Shown: positions 12,543-24,820, counted from the stretch's first letter. The stretch is DNA of 64,000 bases from Fistularia commersonii (GCA_037954325.1 JBBMNZ010000017.1:7961501-8025500); one strand, 5' to 3'. Made by a program: numbers and translations. Notes: generated by a model from the letters alone, not told the origin.

Positions 12543-12672
12543 GGTGGGTGGGTGTGTGTGTGTTTGTGCGTGAGTGCGTGCTTGCGTGTGTGCTTGTGTG
12601 TGCGTGTGGCTGTGTGTACACTCATGTGTTCGTGTGTAAGTGCATGCATGCGTGTATGTGTACGGGGGTGTG
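12508..12672 (+). repeat. (TG)n / (TGGG)n compound microsatellite with G-quadruplex core
   Basis: A TG run is followed by GGGT repeats (12534-12552) and then degenerate TG repeats. The core has five GGG runs separated by single T residues. Confidence 0.95.
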
Positions 12673-14875
12673 ATGATATGTACTTGTGTGGGGATGTGTT
12701 GGCTTATATAGCATCTTCTATGAGGGCCAAGCTTGCTTTTAAACTGTGTTTTTGAGAACATCATGAAAAAAAGAGAACATTTGGTTCATTCCTTTCCAAG
12801 ACACTTTGGCTATAAGTTGAGGGTTCTAGCGTTTCAAAAACTCTTAACAGGTTGAATGGTTAGATCGAGCCTTGTGTCATTCACTGACCTTGCAAATTAG
12901 CAGCAAAACTGTATGAGTGTCTTGTGTCTGTAAATCCGAGAGAAAAGGAAAGGTGTGATCTATCAGTATTAATACGGTTAAATTCATGTTCATGTTCAAT
13001 GTGAGTTGGTCTCATTTATCAGAATGTTATGTTAGGGCAGAATGATACCTTCATGATTGTAATAGCTTTTATCCAAATTACAACTTTGCATAGTCTGGTA
13101 GCAACATTTGACAACTACTAGAACTACAGCTGCTGAAAAAGCTAGTGAATCTTTTCATGGTATATGAATGAGTTTTTGAGTGTTATTTTTAGATGAAACC
13201 ATAACTAATCCTTTGATACTGTAACAATGATTTGTGATAGTATAAATGTTATCTGAGATTACAAAGCCAGAGGGTTTTGTAATCACGGCTGAACCTTTAT
13301 ACATGCAGACTTAGACAAAATATACACAGACCAGAAAATACAATTTGTCACTCATTAGTCGGCTTACATTATGCTCCAATGCATACTCTCACACATTCAC
13401 ACAAGCTCCACTCCACATACACAGGCCACACACGCAGTTCAACACAGCTGACCAAAACTCAATATAAATGGACATCCAGCAAGATGATTTGGGCGCTTTT
13501 CATGATTCATACCAACATGGTTCGTAAATACAAGCCTGTCAGAATGTGTTCTACCCCACAGAGAGGGGAGTGGTGGATAGTACAGTGGACACCATTCACT
13601 TTTCTGTATGTTTGGAGGAGGCAGCGGGAACGTTGGATTTGGTGGCTTTGGTCCTACTGAAGAGTGAGCTGTTGATGGGACAAAAGTGAGAGTAAGGATT
13701 GAAAGGCTTATTTGTGCAAATGAAGGCTGTGTTTGCCTTGCTGTGGCTCCAATGCAGTTCAATGGCAGCTCTATCCAACCCCATATTTTTTCAATCCATT
13801 CACTTCAATCAAATTAGATAAAGGTACATGGACATGGCATGGACATTCGAGAAGAAACATTTGCATGTCTATCAGTCGTTACTCAATCCATAGATTACAT
13901 TTTGGAGAATTTTCCCTTTAATTAGCAACACTTTACAATGAGACATCGGTGTTATCTGACAAACGATTAATTATCTCTGGTCACTGAATAAAAGTTGTTT
14001 GCAAATTGTCTTTGTTTGCATATTAAGGTAAAAGATTTAAAGAAAACCATTTTCTTCCTCTGTTGAGCACTGGAGACAATTTAACGCATTCAACACAATG
14101 ATTTATCAGTGGAGGACTCAAAAAGATGGGCTAATGAACATAGCAATGATTGAAACTATTAAACACATTGATCTTGAAATAAAAGATCATTGCAAGGGTG
14201 ACCTTCTTATTGAACAACATGAAAATAAAATGCTTAAGCAGAATTCCCGGTGCTTTAGTGATGGTCCAAATTAAAACCCAAGTCATTTGGGTTCAGTTAT
14301 TTATTTATTTATTCATTTTCTTTTATTTATCTTTTTATTATATTTATTTTTTATTTTATTTTTTAAATTGAATCTTCCACCCATCGTGCATCCTATTTTA
14401 TTTGAAGAAGCTCAATACCCATATTGGGAAATTCTGCACTGTATCACGAAATAACCCTCAACATCAAGTGTAATATGATTTTATTTGATGTAGAACCTCA
14501 TTCTTATCTACGAGTGTAACTGATTTACTCGGACAGGCCATTAACGGCTGTTCGTGTAAATATGTTTTATACATGTTAAAAAGAGTTGCTTCAATTGAAG
14601 AATTGTTATCTCCAGATAGGTCACACCGCTATATCTCTTCAACTAATCCATTGACAATTAACTAACAATTATTCTCCATTATGTTTTATTCATCCAAGTT
14701 ATTTCCATGACATTCACTGAAGAATGACTTTCGGACTGAGTGTATCTGAACAGTTCTATTTTTTTACACTGAGGCATTATGGTGTTGTGTATGCGTTACC
14801 TTAAAAAAAAATCAACATTTTGTAATGATATGATGTTTTGTCAAAAAGCAAAGTCTGCCTTCGCTCTACTTAATG
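12673..14875. other. Non-coding region; no gene recognised
   Basis: AT-rich, including a T-rich TTTAT-type tract near 14295-14365. No gene-like frame. Confidence 0.45.
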
Positions 14876-15300
14876 TCAGAGGGCACAATTTCACATGCCC
14901 CCCGTTTTGCTACCTGTCCATTCCGACCATTTCATCTTCACCTGAAGCTAACCCTGACATTGTTTCCCTGGGATCATCATCACTCCTGGTCTGTATGGCC
15001 TGTTGAGTACACATCGTCAAGATGCTGGGTCTACACTTGTGAAGATGCCCCCTGTTAGCCCTGGGGCCGAGCACATGTTCATGGCTGCTCGCCTCAGAAA
15101 TGGTGCACCAATGTATGATTGGCCTGACACTGGTCACAGCAATTGAGGGCGTGAAATTCCAGGAAGTCCGGAACCTGGCAGCTCCTGAGACAAGAAACTG
15201 CAGAGACAGAGGAAGGGAATGGATCTTACCAACCATTTGGTCGGCCACCATCACCTTTGTCCTAACCCACCTGCCCACATCCCACCCAAAGACTCCCTCC
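14876..15300. other. GC-richer island with overlapping open frames; unidentified
   Basis: This roughly 420-bp stretch is clearly less AT-rich than its flanks. It carries a 122-codon open frame on the minus strand (14910-15278) and a 105-codon frame on the plus strand (15100-15417). I recognise no domain in either. It could be an old transposable-element remnant, a conserved non-coding element or chance. Confidence 0.35.
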
Positions 15301-16172
15301 TATGGGGCTCTTGTTTGTAGGGACTACACTTTGAAAACGAAATGCAGAATGAACCCATTGAACTATTCCATCCATTTGCTGAAATACTGCTTTTCCTTCA
15401 CTATGTCCTGGCTATAATTTTTTCTTGACTTTTCAGGTGTGTCTGTCAGTCAGTCAGAACATACAGTCGCCACATGCTGTTGCCCTCAGTGCCCCTAATT
15501 GGGAGTTAGAGAAGCTTTGGCGTTAGTGGTGAGGGGGAAGCCTTTCATTTCATCCGATTTCTGGGTGTGCCGGCAACATGACCTGAGATGACCGTGGTCC
15601 ATCCATGTTCCCATGTATGTGGTAAAAAATGGTTGCAGATATCGTTTTACAACTTGGAAGGAAAGTGGAACACTTGTTGTACTTTGCAAAGACTGCCATG
15701 CCAAGAAGCTACTTGCATATCAGTTAAAAACATTTGAATGCAGAACATCAACTTGAAACTATTTTTTTTTTTGATCAGAGTCCTGGGTGCACAGAAGTGT
15801 TCTTACTGCAATGGCAGTAGCCAGAGCAGGACACTTTATTTCTCTGGCTTTTCAACTTATCATAAATCCATGCGTTTATTTATATCTCTGGCTCTTTTTC
15901 GGTTTTGGGGGAAAGATCTAAGAACTGCTGTAGGTCATAATAAATATGAGACTGCACATGGTCATTAAACAGTCACAATTGATAGTCCAGGTACTTCACC
16001 CTCAGGGGCTGTTGGTAATTCTCAAATGTTAACAGAATAGCAACCAGGTTAGACAACGCACATATGTACAATATTCAAGATCCAAAAACAAGAAAACGTT
16101 TTCTCGTGATTCTCACCAAAAACAGACCTTTTTTGACCAAAATTTAGGCAGATGGAGAGCACTATCTGTTTC
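15301..16172. other. Non-coding region; no gene recognised
   Basis: Short open frames only; no motif or repeat structure recognised. Confidence 0.45.
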
Positions 16173-16258
16173 ATCTCTCACAACAGTTTTGTGCAAATTT
16201 TGTCACACCAATTAACGGAAATTGGAAATCTCTCACAACAGTTTTGTGCAAATTTTGT
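16173..16258 (+). repeat. 31-bp direct repeat with 55-bp period
   Basis: An identical 31-bp segment beginning ATCTCTCACAACAGTTTTG occurs at 16173-16203 and 16228-16258, separated by 24 bp of unrelated sequence. Confidence 0.93.
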
Positions 16259-17842
16259 AGAGAGAATTATCTTCTCTTTCCTATTTTGAGGTCAGTAACT
16301 TAATCTGGAATCTGGACGTTGAGTATGAAATCAAGTTCAGGCATTCCCTGTAGTTGCCTCTTTACACATCTATAACATAACAATACAGTTCCATATCAGA
16401 CATCTTTTCGCCTTTGACATTCTATTTTTTTCTCCAAGTTTCATTTCTAAATTCTTCTGAAAATTTGGACATGAGCCCAAATTGGAAGTAACTCAAGACT
16501 GCTTTTGGCACATTAATGAATCCTTTGGATGACATTTTACTTTAAATTATCAATCTCTGACCATGGCTGTATGCATTCTTCTGGTCTCAGTCCTATTGTA
16601 TGATCAAAGATTCAGACCATGTCCACTAGTTAACCCTGAATTATCTGGACACCGACTGGCTCCATTCAGCAGGGATTTAATTGGATGTTAGTCACACACA
16701 GTGCTGAGGAGCTGTGGCTAAAAGACCCGCTCTGACTCCTTATACAAATTAGTAGTCTGGCATATTTTAAGCAGCACTGATTGGTACAATATCATATTTG
16801 ATGCTTGTAAATGATAAAACCTATGAAAACAGGCTGTGATGCAAGTGAACTATATGTTGCAGAACCCATTTGTGCTGCTGATGGAGCTAAACAATTAAGC
16901 CACCAAACATATTGTAGCGTTTTAGTCAGGGTAAACACCTGGTTGACAGTAAAACTTCCGTTTAATAAGCAATAACTGTTGTTGGCCACAGCCATGCCAA
17001 ACAAGTCTGCAATATAACTTACTGTTCTCACTCAGTTCCAGGTAAAAAAAAAACAGAATTCCTTGCACCCCAAACCACACCCACAAAATTCCCAGCAACC
17101 CCAAAATCACAGAAAACATCGGCACCATAAACCCCAACCTTCGTGACTCACTACAATATAGAGTTCTTGTGAAGGTGAAAAGTCAGCAGATATTTTCGTT
17201 TGTCAGTAGTTTAGTAGTTATAAATGGTTAGCTTACACACACAATTTGCAGCTAGAATCATATCATAAGATTTCACACAACATTCTTGTGCTACTTGGCT
17301 TTCCAGTGAGTTAACTTTATTCACATGACCATCATGAAAGAAAAGTCTTATTTGCTTTAATTAGTGTGACACTGGAACAACATAGACTGTTGTGACAGAG
17401 CCATTGCAAAGAGGTAGCTGCATTTGATCATTTTCATTTGGGATGGCCAAAACCTGGTAAGTATATGCAAGGCCTAACTGAGTCAGGGGTTTTGTCCTGT
17501 CACATGAAGATTCACCAAGTTATATAATCTGTTTGGTTAATTCTTCAAAAATGGTCTTTTATTTTAGTACTGCATTTATTTTAGCCTGTGTGCCAAGCTT
17601 TGTGTGTTCCCCCCACTCTGCAATGCCTTCCTTGGAAAATTCATGAGGTTGAGATGCCTACATTACTCCATTTTCAGGACTCTGTTTGTTTGTTTGTTTT
17701 GGTCTGTTTCTTTAAACCCAGTGGTGTATGAGTTTAAAATACACTATTTGCAATGTAGCAGCAGCATCATAGCCGGTCGTGAAAAACACAGAATCATCAG
17801 CGGAAAAACTGAAATTAAAATAAGTATGGTATATATAATAAC

Positions 17843-17844
<2 letters not shown>
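16259..17844. other. Non-coding region; no gene recognised
   Basis: AT-rich sequence with scattered short open frames without recognisable motifs. Confidence 0.45.

Positions 17845-17880
<36 letters not shown>
17845..17880. repeat. (AT)n microsatellite
   Basis: About 18 uninterrupted AT units. Confidence 0.95.
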
Positions 17881-17886
<6 letters not shown>

Positions 17887-18017
17887 TTGAGAAAATACAG
17901 ACCAACATTAAAAATACCAAAAATAGCAGACAAATAAATTATACAGACAGTATATGTATATGAACAACATTGAATTTTGCACCATGATAATTCACGAATA
18001 TAAACATCTTTTATTTT

Positions 18018-18044
18018 GTGTGTGTGTGTGCGTGCGTGTGTGTG
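18018..18044. repeat. (TG)n microsatellite abutting LINE 3' end
   Basis: Short TG/CG run lying immediately beyond the 3' end of the minus-strand LINE fragment. Confidence 0.85.
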
Positions 18045-18690
18045 AATTTCTTCAGTCAGCATTGTCTTTAGAGTCTGGTGGTTAAAGTTTTGGAAGGACC
18101 TTCTGATCCTCTCTCTCACACATTTCGGATGAAGCAATCTGTCACTCAAATTGCTGTCCAGTGCTGATAGCAGAATGGGCTCAGAGTCCTTCATCATGGA
18201 TGAAGGCAAGGCCCTTATTCTCCTCTTTACCACCATATACACAAGTTGGAGAGCCACCTGGAGCGATGCACCAGCCCTCTCGATCAATTAGTCAAGTCCC
18301 TGTCAGCCTGTAGCCAGTTTGCTGCTGCCTTAGCAGACACTTCACTGAAGATAGCGGATGGCTCCATGCTGTCATAAAAGGTCTTAAGGAGTCTCTGCTC
18401 CCAGAAAGACCTAAGCCTCCTCAGTAGGGTGGATCTACTCTGGAAGTTCTAGTGTTTGATGTTGTTATCAGTCCAGTTAATAGCTCAGTTGAACATCCTG
18501 GTATTTATATAACATCACCATCCCAGTTTCTGCTCCTGGAATAACTGCTGGTTTTAGAAATCCACCTCCATCTCTGTGGGTTTCCCCTCTTTAATCTGAA
18601 GGCAGCTCTACTGGCACTAGATCCAGAAATTCCTGGATCAGTTCTCTGTACTCCCTGTTGTCTCCATCTGATAATTGCTTTCCTTAATAA
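18045..18690 (-). mobile_element. LINE 3' part: reverse-transcriptase C-terminus, decayed
   Basis: The minus strand, with frameshifts and stops, follows the end of a fish L2/Rex/CR1-like ORF2. First comes a block resembling YRELIQEFLD. Next comes a block around MLYKYQDVQL, comparable to the usual DYKYLGV motif. Then LLRRLRSF is followed by LLKTFYDSM and PSAIF. Near the end comes LSDRLLHPKCVRERIRRSF, the usual C-terminal R-x-x-HP-x-C-x-x-ER-x-RRSF pattern. These correspond to the RT thumb and C-terminal tail. The 191-codon minus open frame at 17712-18287 is this tail extended by chance through the adjoining TG and AT microsatellites. It is dead and probably the same clade as the fragment at 1-300. 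Confidence 0.85.
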
Positions 18691-20759
18691 TCAGTGGTTT
18701 AAAATGTGCAAGGGAACACAGTTCAAGCTTAACAACAAGCAAAAGTTCTCACACCTGGAAAGCTCTCTTTCTATCTGTTGTATGTAATGTATAGATTGTT
18801 TCAAAAGACGGTATGGGTCATCTCGGAGTAACTGAAGTCCTTTTTTTTTTCTTATCATTTTACAGTATAATCACAACCTACTGCAGTGCTCTTCAGTGAT
18901 AATAATAAATGGCCTGCTGTTGAAAAAAAATCAAAATCCTTATCAGCTTTCCTAAATCAATAAAGGTACAATACCCTGCTTTTTGAAAACAGAAGTTCCA
19001 AACAGAACAGGTTTTGATCTTGTCTGATAGTTTTGCTGTCATACTTCTTTTCTCTCTTTGCAAATGAGCTGTATATTACAGCTCAATTCAGCCCCTAGTG
19101 GTTGGACACAATATGCTGCCACTTCAGCAAATTCCATCACAACCCTAAATCCCAGTTTTAGATCTTAAAGAACTTCTTGATTGACAGTGTGTCATTACCA
19201 CTCATTATAAGACCACACCGTGCTATCTTTGGCTATTTACTATCATCGTGGTAATGATGGTAATTTTAATTACATATGATCTGTAAATAAACAACGTCTT
19301 TAAAATGTTGGATTAGTGTGTTATCTGTCTCTAAAGCCTGAGATTTAGGACATGAAACACTGCTGAAGGAATGTCAGTATCCCTTTTTGAAGGATTACTG
19401 TTTCTCAGCAATAAAGCTAACTGATATTAATTGAGTTGCCCTTTCTGTCTTCCTTGATCAACCCTTTCCAACCGTGTCAAACCCCAAGAGTGGCAAGTCA
19501 GAATGAAGGCAGCTCATAAACTTAAGTGCTGTTTTGTGGATCTGTGTAAATTTGACACCATGCCACATAGAGGGTCTGTGTAGGTGTTAATGTTAGAGTG
19601 GGAGAGCACCAGAAATCTGTATAATGTTTGCTCACCTCATTCAATGGGGCTAAAATCTGCCTTCTCTTTCATTTTAAATTATGCATACTTGTGGTGATTT
19701 GTTTCCTTTGTGAGATTTGATTTAGAGAAAAAAATCCATCAGCTATTTTTCAACAATATCAAGAAGGATATCCTATTTCTTATGTTTTGTTTGATATGTT
19801 TATTTAGAGTTATGCGGTCACTCTCAGAGCGAGCTATTGACTGGGGCGCCATAGTCAGGATGAGCTGTCTTACAAGATAAAGTGATATCTTGTGGTGGCA
19901 CCTCTTTGTAATTTTCAACAAATTAGGGTTTAACCATCACATAAATTGATGCCATGGAGCTTGACAACAGCATATACCAGCCAACCACCACCAAGAAATT
20001 AGGTATTTCTCTTGAAGTGACTACTTTGAACTTTTACATCATGTATGCATACGTGTGTGTGTGTGTGTCATATGAATATCCCATAGCACATTCTCAATTA
20101 AATATGTATATATATGTGTGTATGTTCGGATTTGGGAAACTTTTTTTATATATATTGTCTTTATGCTCTCCTCTTGGCAAAGTCAGTTTCTTTCCCAATG
20201 TCCTAACTTAGTTTTAAAACTTCGAGTTCTTGCATGACCTTATATAAACTAACAGGTTTGGTGGAGCCTGGTTTGTGTGCGGTGGCACTGGGGGAAGGGA
20301 GCAGTGCTTGCTTGGGTAGAGTGGACCCAGCCCCTCGTAATTATGGCGCATTCGGGACTGTTTCCCTGTCTGATGAGGATAGAGTTCATTTTTGGCATTG
20401 AAACGAAAATGCAAAGAGACGATGAGAAGGAGCGGTAAGGCGGGTCCAAAGATGGGCTGAACTATCATCCTTATTTTGAGAGGACTAGAGCAGGTTGCCT
20501 AAGACTTAATGAGAGAGAGACAGGTTTGTAGACACAAAAACATGGAGGCGGGCATTGTCACCATAATGATTATACACTCTGGCTTTCTTCAAAAATGTCT
20601 GTAGTGATATTTTATCTAAATGAACTTGTCATTTGAACTAGTTGGTCAAGTAGGGGTTAATGTTTCTTTGTTGTATTGTCAAGCTGATCACTTACTCCTC
20701 CATGTTACTTTGTAGGAGTGTTGGTGCTTTTCTTTCCATTTCCCTGTCTGTCTGTGTCT
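18691..20759. other. Non-coding region; no gene recognised
   Basis: AT-rich unique-looking sequence with a short TG run at 20053-20068. No gene-like frame. Confidence 0.45.
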
Positions 20760-20781
20760 CCCCCCCCCCCCCCCCCCCCCC
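20760..20781. repeat. Poly(C) tract, 22 bases
   Basis: A run of 22 consecutive C residues on the plus strand, an unusually long C mononucleotide tract. Its true length may be affected by sequencing error. Confidence 0.9.
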
Positions 20782-20938
20782 ATCTTTTTCCCCCACCCAC
20801 TCAAGTGAAACCCCACTGCCTCACACTCTTCACTGGTCCAAATTTGATTTTCCTCCTTCTGTTTTCCCTCCTCATTTTACTTCATATTCATTTAACAGTC
20901 CCCTTCCCCAGCACCTCTCTCTCTTTCTCTCATGCACA

Positions 20939-20942
<4 letters not shown>

Positions 20943-20983
<41 letters not shown>

Positions 20984-21021
20984 GCACACGCACGCACGCA
21001 CACGCACGCATACGCACACAC
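20943..21021. repeat. (CA)n / (CGCA)n microsatellite
   Basis: About 18 CA units followed by CGCA-type variant repeats. Confidence 0.95.
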
Positions 21022-21289
21022 TTAGTCTTTTTGTATTTTATTCAAGTGCCAGCTGTACCCATTCATAAGAAGTTCACTGGCTATAAAAATTCTGTACAAA
21101 CAAATAATAGTTTGTGGATTCAAACAACATGCTATATGCCATCTTTCTGTCTCTCCATCTCCTTCCTCATCTCTGTTCCTCTCTCTGTACACTGCACAGT
21201 TCTGGCAGGCAGTGGGATAGGAGGTTTACTTTGGAAGTCTGCTCCCTCTCTCTTAGCTGGGACAGGCCCTGGAGCGTGCTACTGGCTGG

Positions 21290-21395
21290 GAGTGTGGAGG
21301 GGAAGCGGGGAGGTAAAGAGGAAGGTGGGAGGGAGGGAGTGAGGGAAGGAGGGAGAGAGGGATTGAGAGGGGAGGGAGACTGAAGGGATGGAGGC
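21290..21395 (+). repeat. G/A-rich polypurine tract
   Basis: About 100 bp almost entirely purine on the plus strand, with GGGA/GGGAGG repeats. It lies just upstream of the exon-like segment at 21439-21649. Confidence 0.85.
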
Positions 21396-21438
21396 GTGGT
21401 CTGCAGCTGGTAATGAAGTCTTCTCTTTTCATCCTCAG

Positions 21439-21649
21439 AAGGCAGAGTGTGAGCAGACAGGCCTGGGGTCTGCGTGGCTCTGTTGCTTTCTCTGCCTGTA
21501 AAGCGTGCTGAGTGCTGCTCTGTGCTGCGCTGCCTGTGTCTCTCAGCGCCCGTCTCCACAGCTGAGAGATAAAAAGAGACAGACGGAGGAACAAAGACGG
21601 CTCATCATGTGGCTTTTCCTTGTATCAGCTCCATATCATTACTCCTGAG
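21439..21649 (+). other. Candidate 5' non-coding exon, possibly first exon of znf469
   Basis: A splice-acceptor-like tract, TCTTCTCTTTTCATCCTCAG, ends at 21438. A strong donor, CTGAG then GTAAGAC, lies at 21649/21650. The segment between is 211 bp and less AT-rich than its surroundings. A TATA-like GATAAAAAG near 21569 gives an alternative in which transcription starts around 21600 and only about 50 bp is exonic. An ATG at 21607 opens a 13-codon frame that stops at 21646-21648, just before the donor, so the segment is unlikely to add coding sequence. The next good plus-strand acceptor I can tie to a gene is at 48503. Linkage to znf469 is inference; it could belong to a non-coding RNA or be fortuitous. 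Confidence 0.35.
21569..21577 (+). promoter_or_regulatory. TATA-like element
   Basis: GATAAAAAG lies about 30 bp before a purine-rich stretch that could hold a start site, within the exon-like segment. Motif match only. Confidence 0.2.
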
Positions 21650-22796
21650 GTAAGACTTCAGACTGCACTGTCTCTCCTCTTGCTATGTTGTTCCTGTCTG
21701 TCTCTCTCACTGCTCTCCTTCACTGTCTGTGTCTTGTGATTGTTGTGGTGGCGGTGGCAGCGGCAGTGGTGATGGCAGTGGTGTGTTGTTGGGGGGGGCT
21801 GTCCGGTTTAAGTCCCTCCCATTTTTACTGTGTGCATGAGTGTGCACAAATACTCTGTATGTCAATGTATCCGCACATTTCCTCCACTGTTTACGTCTTA
21901 AAGCAGGCCGAGTCAGGATTCTGTGAAAGGTTTATGCAAATGTTGATGTGTGGCTCTAACGGGTCAGGCAGGGAAGAGGGTCAGACAGGGGCTAGGAAGA
22001 CCTGAAAAGGGAATGTAGGACAGTTGAAGAATGTCAGTTGACTGGGAGTAAATGACTTTACTCGGTTTAAATTACTTTAGATGTCAGGTAAATGTAACCT
22101 TTATAGGGAGCGCGGGGCTCATTCTTGTACAAATACAATGATGCCTCCCCATGATTTTAAAAGTCTGGGCAGTCCAACTGCACTCTCGTGTGTATGTGCA
22201 CAGAGATTTCCCCTTATGATATGTGTTCATGGCAGATGGATTCAGCAGGGCATTGGGGCTCATCCCTGTAAGTAAAAGAGCGTGGAGACTGTCTGTACTC
22301 CTCTGCAGACCAGTGACAATAGTCTTTGATGTGATTTCAGTGGATCTGTCCTCCTCCCCGCTGGGCAATTCAGATCCGGCCTGCGACAAACACTTTCATC
22401 CTTATCCCCTTGGAAATCCATTCATCTGTATTCTCTCAGTCGCCTCCTTCCTGCTCATGTTACCCTGTATGTTCGTCCACCTTGATACCTAGTGGGGCTG
22501 CCTGTACCTTTCACTGAAACCTCTGTATTTTTCATATACGATATTCCATAGCGCTACTCTTCCTTCGCAGTAGTCTGACACTCTTCTGGGGAATGGGTCT
22601 TTCCAATACCTCCACCAGAAAAAAAACCCTAAGCGACTTTCCATTAGTTTCTGCTGGGCTATGAGAATTATGGTTTCCCAAATGAATAGTGTACAGGAGC
22701 CCAGCTTAATTGAAAAAACACAAGCATGGTCTGCCATGAAGGAGACGGTCCTTGTGTCACTTTTGAACTGTGTGAATGTACTTTCCAGAGCTGGCA

Positions 22797-22818
22797 GGGG
22801 GGGTTGGGTGGTGGGGGG
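22797..22818 (+). other. G-quadruplex motif, plus strand
   Basis: Seven G, TT, GGG, a four-base TGGT loop, then six G. The seven-G run can supply two tetrad stacks, giving four G3 runs with short loops. Confidence 0.7.
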
Positions 22819-24820
22819 AAGAGAAAGGAAAATACAAAATGAGTGGAGATAGAAGACAAACAGAAAGGCTTGGGCAAAAAAATAAAATGAGAAAATGAAG
22901 TTTCCAATATCCAGAACACTGAAAAACTTAGAAGCAGAAACCGAGGAAACAACGGCAGAGAAACATTTTTATAACATTTTTATAACATTTCGTCCAGAAT
23001 GCGTTATGAGTCTGCACGCACGGTCGCACGTGCGGAGGGGATTTTATAAGGACCGAAGGGCTGAAAAAGCCCATCATGAAACTGTTGGCTGGTCATTAAG
23101 ACCAGAGGGGCAACAATAGAACCCACAGTTAAACCTGCTTGATTACAGTCCAGTCAACAGGAGCTTCTCTCCCATGATTTTCACAACAGGGAGTCATCAG
23201 AGCATGAGACCCTCCTGAAGCAGTCAGCTCAGCCGTAAGTGTGCCTGTATTTTAATCAGACCACCACTGAGCCTTCAGCAAAGTTCATTTTGGTCAGACC
23301 ATTGCTTATATAAACAGCACTTGACATTTTCTGTATCAATGTGTGCCTCGTTATCTTTATTGTGTCTGCTGTCTATGGACTCCCCTCCCCATTGCAATCC
23401 CATCTTGTTTGTGTGACATGTCCGTGTGGCCACCCCATATGGTGTTGATTGAGACTCTGTCATTGGTTCAGATGGCACATTTGTCACACACATGTTTGCC
23501 AGCAGCTGTTGTTGCTAAGGTTTGCTAGGCTGCAAGGAAGGCATCTCTTGTTGACTTCCTCACTGGGTGGCTTGTTTGTTTGTCAGGTCACCATGACCCC
23601 TGACTCCGCCACCACCTCTAGCTCCCACACTGCCTGTTAATGGATCTTAAGACCACCTGATAGCTTCACCACCTCCATTTTACTGCACCTACCAGATTTA
23701 TGCATGATTTTGACAAAAAGACACATATATCACAAATTGACGTTTGAAATGATTCTCTAAAGCAGAATTTTAGTAGGATGTCAGGAAAACTCATGTATGC
23801 ATTTTGCATTTCCTTTTTTGGTGGTTATCAGACATTTCATTTGAACCCATTTCCACTGAAACTTTTTACAATTAAATAAATCTTAATTTAGCAAGATGCC
23901 GCAACCATGTGAGTATTTGTGGCACAGGACATGATAATGGCGATAGAGTTGGTTTATTATCCTCCTGGCAGGTACCGTCCAGACTGGTTGCTTGGGCGAC
24001 ATAATACTGTGGAGGTTATACATCCCTGAAGTCCTATGTTGAATGATAGGGTCATGACTTCTGTCTTTGCTACATCACCACTGAGAGTTGAGAAGACTCT
24101 CATTAGACCTCGGCTGTGTGAGCTGGAGAGTGATCTCAGTTACCCACAGGTATGCTAATAGTTGTAGTTTATTGTGATTCCAATGAAATGTATTACAATG
24201 TTTCATAAAATAAGATATATTAAAGGAGATGGTGATTAAAAGTATTAAAGTTGACCACTTTGCATTGCTTGTTGATTTGTGCCACAGCAGACATTGGTTC
24301 TTTTGCACACTGCCAAGCGTAGACGTCATCAGCAAACGGGGCACAAATCATGTTTGTGCTATGTAGCTGAAGTTCATTCACTCAACTCAATATAACGTGT
24401 ATTTTGACGAAATGTGATACATATTTTTACTCTGACTTTTGGAATTTCATGATCATTTGATATTTTGCCTCCATATGTATTGCATATCTGAACTGAGCTG
24501 TAGAACTGAGGTCTGACAGACTGTGCTATGTTTATCAGCTGATCGTTCCCACCAGGATTTGTACCGTAAGATTTGGAGGCTCAGGTCACTAAATTTTGGG
24601 GCCGAACTGATGTAGAACATGACTTGTGAAAAACGATGGTGCAACGAAGAGCCATCATTTCTGCTCTTTCCCCAACTCCCCCGCCCCTCTTTCCTTTCCT
24701 CTATATCTGTGTCTCCTGCTTCAGACAGGTCGTTCGGCATATTTTCCGTCTTGCTGTATTTCTCTGCTGGCTGGGTCACACCTTCAACCTAAAGGGTCCC
24801 CTGAGCTCCGAACTTCGTCC
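22819..24820. other. Non-coding region; no gene recognised
   Basis: Includes a small direct repeat of TTTTTATAACA near 22965-22990. Otherwise no repeat, RNA or coding signal recognised. Confidence 0.45.

Noticed and set aside
12396..12764. Open frames of repeated His-Thr or Val-Cys
   Set aside because: Translation of the TG/TGGG microsatellite.
19085..19105. CTCF-like motif on the minus strand (CCACTAGGGG)
   Set aside because: Only the core partly matches and the flanking consensus bases fail; not distinguishable from chance.
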